60,000 nt of DNA. Origin: Membranipora membranacea (taxonomy: Eukaryota > Bryozoa > Gymnolaemata > Cheilostomatida > Membraniporidae). The notes under the pieces were generated by a model. It did no database searches. It saw nothing but the letters and a program-made list of their open reading frames with translations, and was not told where the DNA came from. Shown here in pieces: positions 1 to 12,148 of the stretch (position 1 is its first letter; each line of letters begins with the position of its first letter). The stretch lies in assembly GCA_914767715.1 (NCBI GenBank), contig OU612065.1, forward strand, positions 7,256,001 through 7,316,000, written 5' to 3'. A program made the position numbers and the translations under genes.

Positions 1-421
1 GATGAGTCAACTATTATGGAGGTAAAGTATGCAAAATAAGCGTGCGTTCTTAGAATCTATTACTACATGCAATCGCAACTGCAGCTTTTTAAACCTGTAT
101 ACTAAGAACCCTCTGCTGAAGCCTGTCTGTAGATAGTCCTCATTTGTGGACAGCACATTAACTGATACGAAAACAAGCTTACCTGATAGCTGATAGAAAA
201 CGGGCGTACCAACCAACAACCTCCATTCTTGAAACCAGAAGATTACAATTTGTTGACTCATTTCATAATGTCTTGTGAGTAAAATGCTGATATTGTACAG
301 GCCCAAAAAAGGGCTCAGTTCATGCACGTGAACTAGTGATGAATAAGCTCTTATTTTTACTACATCACGCACATTATGAATCTGCTGTTAAATTTTTCAC
401 CTTGAATTCTTTCATTTACAG
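1..421. other. Intron sequence upstream of first visible NEK exon
   Basis: No exon can be established here. The block ends in a good acceptor (TTTACAG) directly before the kinase exon at 422, so it is read as the intron of that gene. A short open stretch at 1-21 followed by GTAAAGT could be the tail of another kinase exon, but it is too short to identify. Confidence 0.5.
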
Positions 422-3400
422 TGGTTCATACAAATTGCAATGGCTGTGCAATATATACATTCAAACAAGATACTCCACCGAGATCTAAAATCACAGAATG
501 TTTTCATGACAAAAACTGATGGTGTGAAATTAGGTAAGGTATGACTACAATTTAGGCAGATCATCAATAACTTCCCATTCATCTAAATATGGCCACCATT
601 CTCACGTAAATGGAATGTGTGATTGGCCAGGGTGACTGAGTAGATTCCCCTTGCAGAAGGCGACCAACATTTGATTCTTGGTATTTATCAATATTTCTAT
701 GAAGTAGAATTGGATGCAAGCTCCAAGAATTACCTATCGGTACATACAAATTATGAAGTATAATATTGATTACATGTAAGACATGTTAAATTTGTTAGAT
801 AGCTATTCACTAAACCTGTAAGGTTTGCAGCAATATCACCTAAGCTTTGCAATATAGCAAGCTGTCTGATAGTCTTGGGAATAAGAATACTGACAAACTC
901 ATGACTATAGACCAGTTCCTCATGATTATAGTCGTTGTCTATTGTAGGCGATTTTGGAATTGCTAAGGTGCTAGACAGTACACTTGATGCTGCGATGACG
1001 TGTGTTGGGACACCATGCTACTTGAGTCCTGAGTTGTGTCAAGACATTCCATACAGCTCCAAATCTGACATCTGGGTTAGTTGAACCAATGCTATAACGA
1101 AGAGATTCCATCAAATGATTCAATTTCTATAAAGAGCTTGTTCTCAGCCGCTGGAAGATATACATTTGTTTGTCAGCAGCATGATAAAACTTCGCTCTTA
1201 TAGCCATTTGAAAATACGCACTTACTACTCGAATCACCTTGTTTTTGCCGGTATGTGCGCGTCTAGATTGTTATGGCAATTTTATAAGTCCCCATGTTTG
1301 ACTGAAACTTGCGTTTAACAAAATACTTCAATATCATGAAGATGATTTATTGGCTTTATGTGTGGTTTTTATCAAGTAATGTCACGCAAAAATTGTTTTG
1401 CAGGCTCTTGGCTGTCTCCTGTTTGAGTTGTGTGCTCTGAAGCCAGCCTTTGATGCACACAATCTTATCAGTTTATTCTACAAAATAACAAGCGCACAAT
1501 ATTCAGATATACCCAGTCATTATTCCAGTGAAATCAAAGAACTTATCAAAACCATTCTTATCAAGGAACCGGAGAACAGACCCAGGTATAATACTATAGT
1601 ATTTTCTGTTTTTGTCAGTCATGGATATGTTAATTATTAATCTAAGATTATCATGTCATAAAATATGGAAAATCTTCTCACATTACCTCGCCATCATTCA
1701 TGTCAGCATGCTTAACAAATGCGCCCCATGCATTGGTTGTTTAACTTTATTTGAATTGTCATGTAAAAGGATTTACAATTCAATCGTCTTTTTTGGTTCA
1801 ATATCTGTGCTGACTCTAGTGCGAGCGCCATATTGAATCTGCCTATGGTCCGCAACTACCTGGAGATATTCATTCATGACCGAGAATACCTCCTTCAGCA
1901 GAGGATAATAAGTTTGAAGGCTAAATCCTCCTCACAAAGTGGTTCAAACTCGCCCACCTTCCAACATTGTAAAGAAAAGTCAAGGTCAGTGGTATTTTTC
2001 TTTGCAACATATATTCAAGGTTCTAGTCATAAGTTGGTCCTTCAATTGAGGTCAAATCTGAGCATTTATAATTATTATCAGGTGAACTTTGCATGTCCAC
2101 AGTTTTCTGCAGGTAAGGGCTCAAATTTACATCTGAAGTAGCCAAGTCACGTTTTACCAACGTGTAAGCAAAAAGTCCTCTTTTGAAGCTTATAATGCAA
2201 TGCTGCTGGTAGCTGTGGTATAACAACACGAAACCGACCCGCCTCATTGGCACCATCTTCTCCACCAAGGCTCAACATGACATGTCAATGTTTTCTAAAA
2301 TGTCACTGACATATCAATCAGCCTCACAACTCATGTCTATAACCCATAAATCATGTGCGCTATTATTGAAGATTTTTATTTTCATATGAATACCAAAGAT
2401 ATAAGTTGCAGTTCTTCTATATTTGTCTGGTTGCCATGTCGGTTAAAATGTGGTCTACTATGAAAGGGGCCGATTAATGATGGAATTAGCATTTTTATTG
2501 GATTGGGAGCCCATACCCATATTTATAATCTTTGCCTAACCATACAACAGCTTTGTCAAGCGTAAATGAAAACTTCATCTCAAAAGCCATCAATCATCAA
2601 GCCTCAGTTCCCACCAGTAGATTGACATTTTTCCTCTGATCGTGCCAGTACTTGAGGGAACGGTGTAAACAACCTCTCTTCAGGTCACTGACCTTGTCTG
2701 AGACTCCTAGACACTGGTTATCATTACATCACATCATCTTACTGGGTCCAAAAATAATGGTATGGACTATTGAGTTTTGTAAGACACTTATTTATGCTCT
2801 AGTAGTTTTATGTTTTAAACTATCTAATCTCTGAGTTTTGCTCCTATCTAGACATCTTTTAAATTTCTGATAATTGATGGATCAGTGATCAAGGCCAAAT
2901 GTTACAGCAAGACTGGTAAAATGTTGATGTAAGAGATCCCTGTGGTATTAGGCTAGCAAAATAAGGGATCTAGGTTCTTACAGTTGTGGTCTACGGGCGT
3001 GGTACAGGGTGGTACTTAATACTTTGACCGGGAATTAAAGTAAGACTTTAATGTTTGACTGTGTTCTCACTCTCATGAACGTGACATTGATATATCCGCG
3101 GAATACAACCATGACCTACTTCTAGCTCAGCCGCAGGGGCTTCAATCACCATTTATGTCTCGAAGGTCATGATTGATTTAGTTTTATGTTGTTATTCTTT
3201 TCACTTTCAGCCACGAGAACCTGCATTCGAAAACTGTCAGACAAAGTACTCCAAATATAAAATCAAAACTAATGACCAGCCTGCCGCCATTGAGAAAGTC
3301 ACATGACCCTGCCTCCACGTCACATCCTTGTCACGCTGCACAAAATACTAATGCTGGTGAGAGCGCTGGTTATGTGACCTCAATAATGAGTCCACCTGGG

Positions 3401-6400
3401 CCGTAGGATCGTATTCATAAAATGAGTGTACATGAGCATGAAAATGAATTATGAATCACTAGTGTTAAATTTAGACAAAATGTCGTTTTGGTAGTATGAA
3501 AATACATCAGCATAATTTTCTTGGTTGTGTTAAACTTCTGCATATTTTCACACTATAGCGCCAAGTGATCAACCACCAGGTGGGAAACCTCCAGTATCAC
3601 CGACGTATTCGGATGACTTTGATAGCTCTTCCTCCAGCTCAACATCTGATAAAGAAGGTAATTGCATATCTTATCTTAATCCATACTCCATAGTTATTAC
3701 CCATAGTAATAGACTTAGTCGCTTTAATGAGCTGCGGCCTTTAGTTGAAACTGGCAGTACATTGACCTTGGCCCATCATTCACAAACTGTGCCGCCATTT
3801 CCTATGAGGAACTTCACATATAGAGTGAGAGGTGTGGAGTTGTGTATTTCCCTGAATTAGAGTTTAGTACTGTTGAGTTCAGCAATGAATTGTCAATATT
3901 CAATTGTTGTGTTGTCAGCTAAACTTATTTTCTAAGAATCTGCTATGGCACCTAACCAGAAAAGGGCAGCATTGGTTACTCGTTATAATTGCTCACAATG
4001 ACATTGCACCATCATTCCAAATCCAGAATTTCTCTAACTCCGTTTAATAGCTTCAGTTTCCTTCTTGGTGACCATTTAATCAGATCAACAGGATAACTCA
4101 GGTCCCGATTCAAATATGATGTCTACACTGTTAAAGGCATAAAATCCCTGTATAAACCATCTCTATTGTAGATGAGATACCCGAGGAGCTATGTAGTCCT
4201 GCTGATAGTTCGGCTGATACAGGAATTGATGATGGAAAGATGCTTTTAGCTGTCCCTCAGTCTGACGCTGTTACAAGCGGCTGCTTAGCTGATGACATAG
4301 TGGCAGGTGGAGATAATTATGACGATGACTTTGAGGAAGATTCAGAAGCAGAGGTAATTTCTGAACTCTTAACTATGTTTTGTTTGTTGATCTGACCATG
4401 TGTTCTGCTTAATGGTCGAGAAGATATCTCAGCTAACTCACAAAATTTGTACAATGACCCAGTTTTTGGCAAATCAACATTCTTTGCCTATATATATTGT
4501 GGCGATGCACCATCCAAGTATCGCCAGAGTAATGTAGATGCTTAATCTTGTCAAATTATAGAACCGCTGGTGAAAATGGCGATCACTGGTGTCAGCCATT
4601 GCTTCCCTCTTCCAGCCCAGATTTATAGTACTATTAAGTATGGCACTTGGTAATAAATCCAGCATTAGGTTGGGCTGGAATGCATATGTAAACCTCGCAC
4701 CACTATTTTTGTCCAGGCCTTGCATCGGCAAATCTGTTTCACATAAATCACCCTCTTGACAGATGTATTCCAGAGAAGCCATACTGTTCTCCATTAAATT
4801 CTGCTGCTGTGTAACAGAAATCTTTCATGTAAGGGCCCAAAAGATAATTGAGTACTTTACAAGGATTTTATTGCCACTGTTTACCAGCATTCCACGGCTG
4901 GATTATTGAGCATTCACTGACCGCTGTCCTTGACTTTGTTTTGCTTCTTGTACACTTTGCCATTTTTAGATCGTCAAGGGAGACTAGTTTTTGGTTAGGT
5001 TAGGTTTAGCGTAGTAAATCGCTTGGATGAAAAAACCGTTATCAAACGCCATTCAAGGTATGCTTAGCACCAGACAAGGTTTTGTAGTATGCCAATCTGA
5101 ATTATATCCTTTTTTTCTGTTTTTGTAGGAACTTGATGACATCATTTGCAAGGCGAGAGAAGCTCACACACTTGCCCCTCAAGATGAATATATAGTTGAT
5201 GCGAAGCCTTCAATTCTAACGCCGAACAAACAGTCAATCAAGTAAGTTCATCGTTTTAGTGGATAATCTGGAGTAGACAACTTCTATACTTCAGAATTGC
5301 AGATTTTACTTGGTGGTTAACAACACACACTTAACTGACTTATTTCCAGTATTCACATTAAATGAAAGTATTCTGCAAGTCATGAGTTTCTTTATATTCC
5401 ACCAGGGAGTATCTGGAGAGCTTCCTTTGTGAGGGAGATTGAAGATTAATCTATGTTGGTAACAGCTGACATTTAACAGGTAAGAGTAATCAGTCGCTAA
5501 TTTCATTCCCTCATTTGCAGGAATATGTATCCATTTCACTTGTCTGCCCAGGCTATGTGTATATCATAATGCAATTGAAGTCCAAGGCATAATTGAGTAC
5601 ATCCTAGTGCACTCAGCAGGACTAGGGGGGAGGTGGGATGTGTAATGTCACCCTTGTCAGGATATAGGATGATAGCATCCAAGGTTTTCAAGCCACATGC
5701 TGTTTGGCAACTGCATAGCAGTATAATCTGGTATAATCTAGGTTACTGCAAGGTGTCACCTGATGTTGCAACACGTGACCTTTTCAAGACCAGAACGGAG
5801 TAGGCCTTCAAAACAACCAAACTGCTAGTTTGACGAAAATAATCTATATACTGGGTGAAATATTATTGAGCCAGCAGAATGTTAAACTTCTTATGACTTG
5901 TTGTCACATAATCACGTACACTAAAAATAAATCGGACAGGATGCAGCATTGAGTTTTGATCGACATATTCATACTCGTTGTTTTTGCACCAGGATGAACA
6001 GATATGCGGGATTGTTGAGGTTACTGAACTGTAATTCACGTGTCAATGGCAGACATGTCCAACCTTGGCAGTATCCGTAATGATACAAGTGATTTATGAG
6101 AATTTTCTTCTTACGTTTAAATAATCTACATATAGTATGCGTTGCCAATCTGTTTTTTATTGCCTTTCATCCTAAGCTCACCTCAACTGGCTGGTAGTTG
6201 TGTTGAAGGTTTGATATTGGTTGCTTGGTAGTGCGCTTCACTGGGCACACATTAAATTAGAAATGGGTGCCAGTTTTTAATAGTTAAAACTGCTTCGACC
6301 AAAATTGAAAGAATCATGAATACCTATTTGGATCCGCTTTTGTAAGAAATTATCCCCATCGGTTGTCATGACAAGAAGGCAAAAACAGAGCATTAGATAT

Positions 6401-7074
6401 TTATGGTCTGCTAAGTGGGGTTCAGTTTATAGGTGACCCTCCCCCTGCATGGTAACTCTTTAACTTCGCATGACAGCAGTTGAACCGAAAGATTGTAGAT
6501 ATTCTGATTGGCACCCACCCCCAGGCCAAGACTGTAAGAACAAAGATGTGTCATAAGAGAAGGTTCAGATAAAGAAGCATCAAACTTAGAAACTTTTGAA
6601 TGTCAATGACCTCTTCATTGTCAGTGACCTCTCTATTGTCAGTGACCTCTGCATTGCCAGTGACCTCTACTGTATAGTTTCTACTAAACATCATCTTCAT
6701 CGTCATTTTGTGCCGATCCCTTTTAAGTGTTCTAACGCTCCACTATTAGAATCCTCCTTCGGAGACGTGACACCTAATGCAGGTGGCAATACATCATTTG
6801 TACCAGTATTCAAAGCTTGCATAGTTGGCTAAGTTGTTTTTCCATAACAACTTAACCAACTATGCAAAATTTGAATACTGATTTATTACTGACAATATAT
6901 TAACATCTTATATACAGGCGATGATTCAGCTTATACAACATATCTCAACAAATGGCTGGAAGATTAAGACGAACAGATCCCCTGCTATCTACACATCAGA
7001 AGGAAAAAGCCATTATGAAGATGACATTATTGGTCAGATCATGTGATGAGTATGATATAAGGTACTCCCTCTAG
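422..7074 (+). CDS. NEK-family serine/threonine protein kinase (3' part; N-lobe outside window)
   Basis: Nine phase-consistent exons: 422-533, 948-1075, 1404-1585, 1820-1984, 3211-3356, 3559-3657, 4172-4353, 5129-5241, 6930-7074, giving the last 423 residues. The first visible exon carries the catalytic loop HRDLKSQN. The second has DFGIAK and the activation segment with [10 protein letters not shown], the form usual in NIMA-related kinases. The third has [14 protein letters not shown]. The kinase domain closes with [13 protein letters not shown], a NEK-like C-lobe end. The tail is low-complexity, rich in Ser/Pro and in acidic runs ([10 protein letters not shown]), and has no obvious long coiled coil, so I do not assign a NEK number. 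The last exon uses an acceptor at 6928-6929. The more upstream AG at 6916-6917 would give a stop after one codon. If the 5241 intron were retained, translation would stop at once (AAG TAA). NEKs act in mitosis and cilia; that role is inferred from the family only. Confidence 0.85.
6599..6670. repeat. Minisatellite, about 18-bp unit
   Basis: Four head-to-tail copies of a unit close to CATTGTCAGTGACCTCT with few changes. It lies in the last intron of the NEK gene. Confidence 0.8.
6804..6880. repeat. Foldback (inverted repeat), 35-bp arms
   Basis: Left arm 6804-6838 and right arm 6846-6880 are reverse complements with about three mismatches and a loop of about 7 bases. The outer ends read CAGTATTCAAA and TTTGAATACTG. 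It sits about 35 bases before the last NEK intron acceptor and is probably a small foldback element. Confidence 0.75.
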
Positions 7075-9897
7075 ACTCAATTGAAATAGTATTTACGCAG
7101 ATGATAAATTTTTGATGATTTGGACAGATTTTTACACTTTACACTGATATCATATTAGTTTAGCTGGCTGGATTATACATTAGTTTCTCCGCTCAGGTCT
7201 TATATTACATGATTGGAGTTTGGTATTTTTAGCATTCTGTTGATTTGCTAATGTATAAATTGTACACTTAGTTTGAAGTGCTGTAAGTGGAGTTCAATCA
7301 TCCCCATGATTCCACCCATAACCAGAGTTTTATGTATCAATCAAGCTGGGTCATAAACTGGAACTATGTGAAAAGGTCATTGACCTGTTGTAACTCATTA
7401 GTGAATAAACGTCTGTATCTGCTGAAATTGATCAACACTGTTATAAATCATCTTCTTGCCTACTGCACTCGCACTAAACCATTATTCATCCCACAGGCTG
7501 GATTTCAATTTTCTGCTCTGTCCCCACATTTTGGCATAATGTTTTGTTTTCATTTTCACTTACCCCTGAGCAGGGTCTGTGAATGGAGTTTCTTGCTTCG
7601 CCACATAATTCTATTGCCGTCCACATATCCCACTTATGGATTTTATAACCCTTTTTACCATAATAATATACAGAACTCATCTTCGTTGTTTGCATAATCA
7701 TAACAAAAATAAAATTAAACAAATAAATTGGTGAGACAACTCTCATTATGAGGATTGTAATCAATTTATGTATTATGATATGCGCTGTAAACATGGAGTA
7801 CAAAACTGAGCTCCACAGTAATGGTCAGATTTTTGAGGTTGATATGTCCTTCTTGAATGCAATGCAAGTAACCAAGTTTAACCATAATAATATTACTGTG
7901 TCTATGGGGAGACACAGCAAATCGCCAAGAAAAAGGTGCTGCAATGGTTGGGGTGCTGTTTTTTATATCTTTGGTCCGACCAACAATTAACAGAAAAATA
8001 TTAATTTGTGTCTGTCTTGAAGGTGGTACCAGTGAGATTGCAGTCACAGGTTAGGAGAAGAATCGAGAGGGATACTTAACGATTTAGAGAGGATGGAAAT
8101 TTGTGGTGTGAATATATTATCCTTTTATATTGAAAAAAAAAAACGAGGGATTTTCTCAAACTGAAGTTATGTTCAAATTGTAGTCAAAGGTTTTTGAGGT
8201 AGCTACAATTCTACGACAACAGTTCTTTTGTGCGACAGCATATATCTGCATATACACATATACCCAAATATAATATACATGCTGAGGGTCAGGACAGACT
8301 TGGGGTTTTATCGAATGCAACTAGGTGTGAGGAATCCAATTTTAGCCATTCCAGCCCTCGAATTGAACGTTACTAGAAAAAGACATTTTCTACAAATTTT
8401 ACTTATTATTTACGATTGAAGTTTAACTTTGCTATACTTAGAAAAACAGACACCTGCAATTTTGGGTCCCCAGAGAATTATTAATAACATTTGAGAGGTC
8501 TCTTGAGTCTCATGCTAACCTGACACAAGGTTTTGTTAATGTATCTGGACCTGGATGGTGTGCTACGCAGTACCGAGCCATGAAAGACTGCCATTACTTT
8601 CAATACAAGTTGAATGTGCTGGCTCTTGATGGCTGGATTTTGGGGCCCAGCCCCAGCCAATCAAAGCCAACTTATTTGCTATTTCAGACCAGATCGTGAA
8701 AATCTCAGTTATGTAGGTACGAAACCCTCATATCCAAATATCTGTCGACCTATATTCACTGAAGTCTGCCACATCAAGGCCAAGACATGCTTACCAAAAG
8801 TCTGTCACAACAAGGCCAAGACATGGTTACCAAAGTTGAGCAGCCAGATCTGCAAATTAAATGGATCTTTCTTATAATTGTCTTCTCCTACTGCCATGTA
8901 CATCGGCATAGGTTTGCCACCATAATGCATTAATGTGTTTATGCCGTAATACGTTAGCTTAGCCATCCAACTTGTAGAACTGCAACCAAGACATTTTAAT
9001 ATTAGAAATTTTCATTTATTTATGGGTGAAATCTGCAAAAAAATCTATGATTAAATGCAACTATCATCAGCAGATCTCCAACTCATTCGTTCTGTTCTAG
9101 CAAAGAACTAAACCTTCATTGGTTCTAGTCTACTTGATCTCAACAAAGCACTTCATTACTCTATGATCGTATACTAGATCAATTAAAATCCGGTTTGCTT
9201 GCAGTTGGGTTTGCTCCCCTTGTACTGCGGCTGTTCGGTGGCAAACCCATTAAGATGTCATTGGTCAAATTCACTAACACCATTAGGGCTGCAGTGATCA
9301 GTGGAGGAGTGGGGGGGGGGGGGGTTAAAACAGATCCGAATGTAGAAAAACTGGATCAAAACTTGGTCTAGTTGTACATCAGCAGACTGGCTACAGTATC
9401 TATTCATTGTTTTCGAACAAATTAAAAGTAAAGAAATATCCCTGAAAATGAATATTTTTGTGTAATTTCTCATTTTTATTAAATAACTAACAGACCTGAT
9501 TTGCCTTCTCCTGATATTTGATCAAGTAACTTGAAAAATTCTGCTCATTAAAATTGCCTGTCATTCCACCCTGATTCCACATTGATTATAAACCTATGTA
9601 ATGGACATAGCCCTCTAAAAATAACTTTCTCCATAGATTGAATTTCAAGTTTTGTGGTTAAAGTAAATTACATTCTGATTGAATGAAGATTTTTGCTATC
9701 TGGAGCACAAAATTGAAGGTCGTTGGAAGGTCATTTTAAGGTAGGCGTGTACATTTATTTGTTTGTAAACAAAACCACATGGGCGGCATCTTTAGATAAT
9801 AGATGTCAAAGCTTACGCAGTCCTGATATATACTTACGCAGTATTGATATATTAGCTCTGATAGATGTGATGTTTGTTTTGTATGGAGTAGAGTTTG
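7075..9897. other. Intergenic, no gene recognised
   Basis: Open frames here are short and lack splice context or family motifs. The region holds a two-copy tandem of about 37 bp near 8762-8837 (containing AAGGCCAAGACATG twice) and a G tract at about 9311-9324. I see nothing else. Confidence 0.6.
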
Positions 9898-9899
9898 AT

Positions 9900-9924
9900 C
9901 AATGAACTAAATCTTAGTTCATTG
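9900..9924. repeat. Short palindrome, CAATGAACTAA family
   Basis: CAATGAACTAA, 3 bases, then TTAGTTCATTG. Related palindromes occur at 11025-11058, 42021-42042 and 50545-50570. Confidence 0.75.
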
Positions 9925-10099
9925 GTTTGATGTAGCCTGTCCATGTATGCTAGTTATGTAATATGAATGCAGCGTGTCGAGTCTAGGGCTATGTGCATGT
10001 GGTTTTTCTATTCCTCACTTCATTTCCAATTCAACCATGCTCCATGCTGCTAGCGTGTCTATCGGAATGCAAAATTGAACAGGGTATGAGATATGTGAA

Positions 10100-10458
10100 C
10101 CATAGAGCATTCGCTGCGAACAAGAAATTGAATTCAATAATTCCAAAACGGATTTATCATTACGGAGATGAAATTTGTTTACTAGATGCTAGCTACAAGA
10201 CAACAAAGTATTATCTTCCAATGTTCTTTGTGGTAGTACCTACTAATATAGGATATCAAGTTGTCGGGACATTTCCGGTTTCTGTAGAAATCACTGATTC
10301 TATCAAGGAAGCTCTCAACATGCTTTCAGAGTGGAACACATGTTGGAAGCCAGCTTACTGGTTAATGGATTGACAAATGACTATTCGTGGTGGAATGTCC
10401 TGAATGTGGGGTATGGTGTCACAAAGGGTGCATCCGAATTCCTCCTACTGCCCAATAA
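10100..10458 (+). pseudogene. MULE-type transposase fragment fused to a zinc-finger remnant
   Basis: An open frame ending at the TGA at 10371-10373 contains LLDASYKTTKYYLPMFFVVV, then a Gly-Tyr strand, an EALNMLSEWN helix and KPAYWLMD. This is the pattern of the MULE (Mutator-like) transposase core, including the first catalytic Asp (LLDASYKT) and the Asp of the downstream strand (WLMD). In another frame, 10387-10458 reads ECPECGVWCHKGCIRIP, a PHD/treble-clef-like C-x2-C...W-C-H-x2-C end that invertebrate MULE proteins can carry at their C terminus. The middle of the transposase, including the catalytic Glu and SWIM region, is absent. The copy therefore looks internally deleted and frameshifted, and inactive. 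The domain call rests on motif recall, not on a search. Confidence 0.65.
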
Positions 10459-10831
10459 CAGGGCATTAGAGAACTTACATGTAGTCCATGTATTGAGAGA
10501 GGGATAGCTGTGCTCTAAACATTTTTGTTGTAACTTTCTCAGATATGGGAATTTATAGCATTGTTTTTTTGTTTGCATTCTTTTATATCCGCTTTTTATT
10601 TGGCAGACATCATCTTGGTCAGTATTTGAATAATTTCTGATTCACGTGGCAAATGCACATCTATTACCATATTCTGTCTAGTTTAGCATTTTGTTGTTAG
10701 TCTTCATATATAATAAAGCTTAATATGCATTTACCAATCATTGAATTCACTAGCACTAACACTGCCTCAATCACACCAGTAAGGTATTTCCCCTAATTAT
10801 GGACAGTGGGAAATCCCTAACATAGTTACAA

Positions 10832-10861
10832 CAGAGACTATAGATATATCTATAGTCTCTG
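10832..10861. mobile_element. 30-bp perfect palindrome flanked by 7-bp direct repeats
   Basis: Positions 10832-10846 and 10847-10861 are exact reverse complements. The ends are CAGAG and CTCTG and the centre is GATATATC. Immediately outside are GTTACAA (10825-10831) and GTTACAA (10862-10868), as expected for a target-site duplication. It resembles the elements at 32210 and 50109. Confidence 0.7.
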
Positions 10862-11024
10862 GTTACAATCAGTTGAGAGATTAATTAACAATCAACCAAT
10901 TAAAGTTGATCTTTCTTAAACCAATCAAATCAAGGAGTACTTGATTGAATGACCTCAAACGACCTTCAATTTTGTGCTCCCGATAGCAAAAATCTTGAAT
11001 GAATGAAATACTCCTGGTAAGTTC

Positions 11025-11058
11025 AACCAATGAACTAAAGAGGTTTAGTTCATTGGTT
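11025..11058. repeat. Short palindrome, CAATGAACTAAA family
   Basis: AACCAATGAACTAAA, a 4-base spacer, then TTTAGTTCATTGGTT. It lies about 340 bases left of the hairpin element at 11397. The same two motifs occur in the same order at 50545 and 50603. Confidence 0.75.
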
Positions 11059-11396
11059 CAACCATGCTGAGCTTTTTACTCCTTGGTTCAAGCAGGGAGA
11101 ATTCCATTCATGCAAACAATATATATTCCTTTGATTAGTCAAAACTGAGGGTGGTATAGGACTACATTTCTTAACACAACAAAGCCTAAAGTTAGGAAAT
11201 GCATTAGAGTAGTCAGATCCTGTCCTATGCATGGAGCAAGGGAGTTCATTGCATGGAGCGTGTGCCCTCTTGGCCTTTAGAAAAGGCTTACAACAAACTG
11301 GGGTACACACACACCATGGAGCCCCTGGGAGTTGCAAGCATTTTCCCCATGACCACTATCATCCACCCCATCTCCAAAGAAGGATGTCAGTGACTC

Positions 11397-11543
11397 AAAT
11401 GGTAGCCCATTCCCCACCATGGGCCCCTTGGATTTACATGCCTTTACTTTGCCATAGTCCACTATGAAACACCCCAAAACGTTGGGTGGTTGATACTGGA
11501 TATTGGCAAAGTAAAGGCGCAGGTAGGTCCCATGCTACCATTT
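11397..11543. mobile_element. Hairpin MITE-like element, copy 1
   Basis: The outer ends read AAATGGTAGC and GCTACCATTT. Inner inverted arms contain CATGCCTTTACTTTGCCA and TGGCAAAGTAAAGGC. The loop region holds ACGTTGGGTGGTTGATAC. A second copy with the same arms and loop is at 50603-50720. Confidence 0.75.
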
Positions 11544-11847
11544 AACATGTATCCTAGTTCTTTCGACTGATACAAGTTGCACGCCAGAAGAGGGGGTAGG
11601 GACTATCCAAGCAGGTACTCATGAAAGAAAGGAAGTTGAAGCAATATGCGAAACACACAAATCCGGTACTTGGTGATATTTGAGACAATTGTATACTGCT
11701 AACCTTACAACAGAATAGACTTCCGAAAGTTGACAAGTACAATTCCCTTCAGCCGTAGTTACCTAGACAAGAGGTGTGGGTCTCAACAAAGGTTCTGAAA
11801 ATCATGTATATTGACAGGATGTCCCTATGGCGGCCCATAGCACCTTT

Positions 11848-11931
11848 ATTAATGCGCATTAGCTAACATGCTAACTCGCTAAGTCGCTAATGCGCATTAG
11901 TTAACATGCTAACTCGCTAATGCGCATTAAG
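11848..11931. repeat. Tandem repeat with TGCGCATT core, about 35-bp unit
   Basis: Alternating AATGCGCATTAG and TAACATGCTAACTCGCT motifs in about 2.5 units. The reverse-complement form occurs at 21481-21540, and TGCGCATT is also the core of the array at 20489-20709. It lies just beyond the 3' end of the LINE. Confidence 0.75.
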
Positions 11932-12148
11932 AGATTAACGATTTCCAGAAATATTTTTGGGTCTGTCTTTATGCATGTGCGGGCTATCACTGTCTTGATA
12001 TGGCCTCTGTGATCCTTACCTCAGTTTCCTTACCTCAGATGAGGTAGCACATCCTATTGATTTGTCGAAGAAATCGGTTTAGGGATGCCTCTAAATGTTA
12101 GGACCAGGGTTTAGACCAGGGAATGTGGTTTTAACAGCATGGCGCTGT

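Noticed and set aside
4474-4794. 106-codon reverse-strand open frame with a hydrophobic C-terminal end
   Set aside because: It lies in an intron region of the NEK gene, has no splice or family support, and the hydrophobic end is expected from AT-rich sequence.
7287-7697. 136-codon + strand open frame
   Set aside because: Composition looks like translated non-coding AT-rich DNA; no motif, no splice context, overlapped by an equally long antisense frame.
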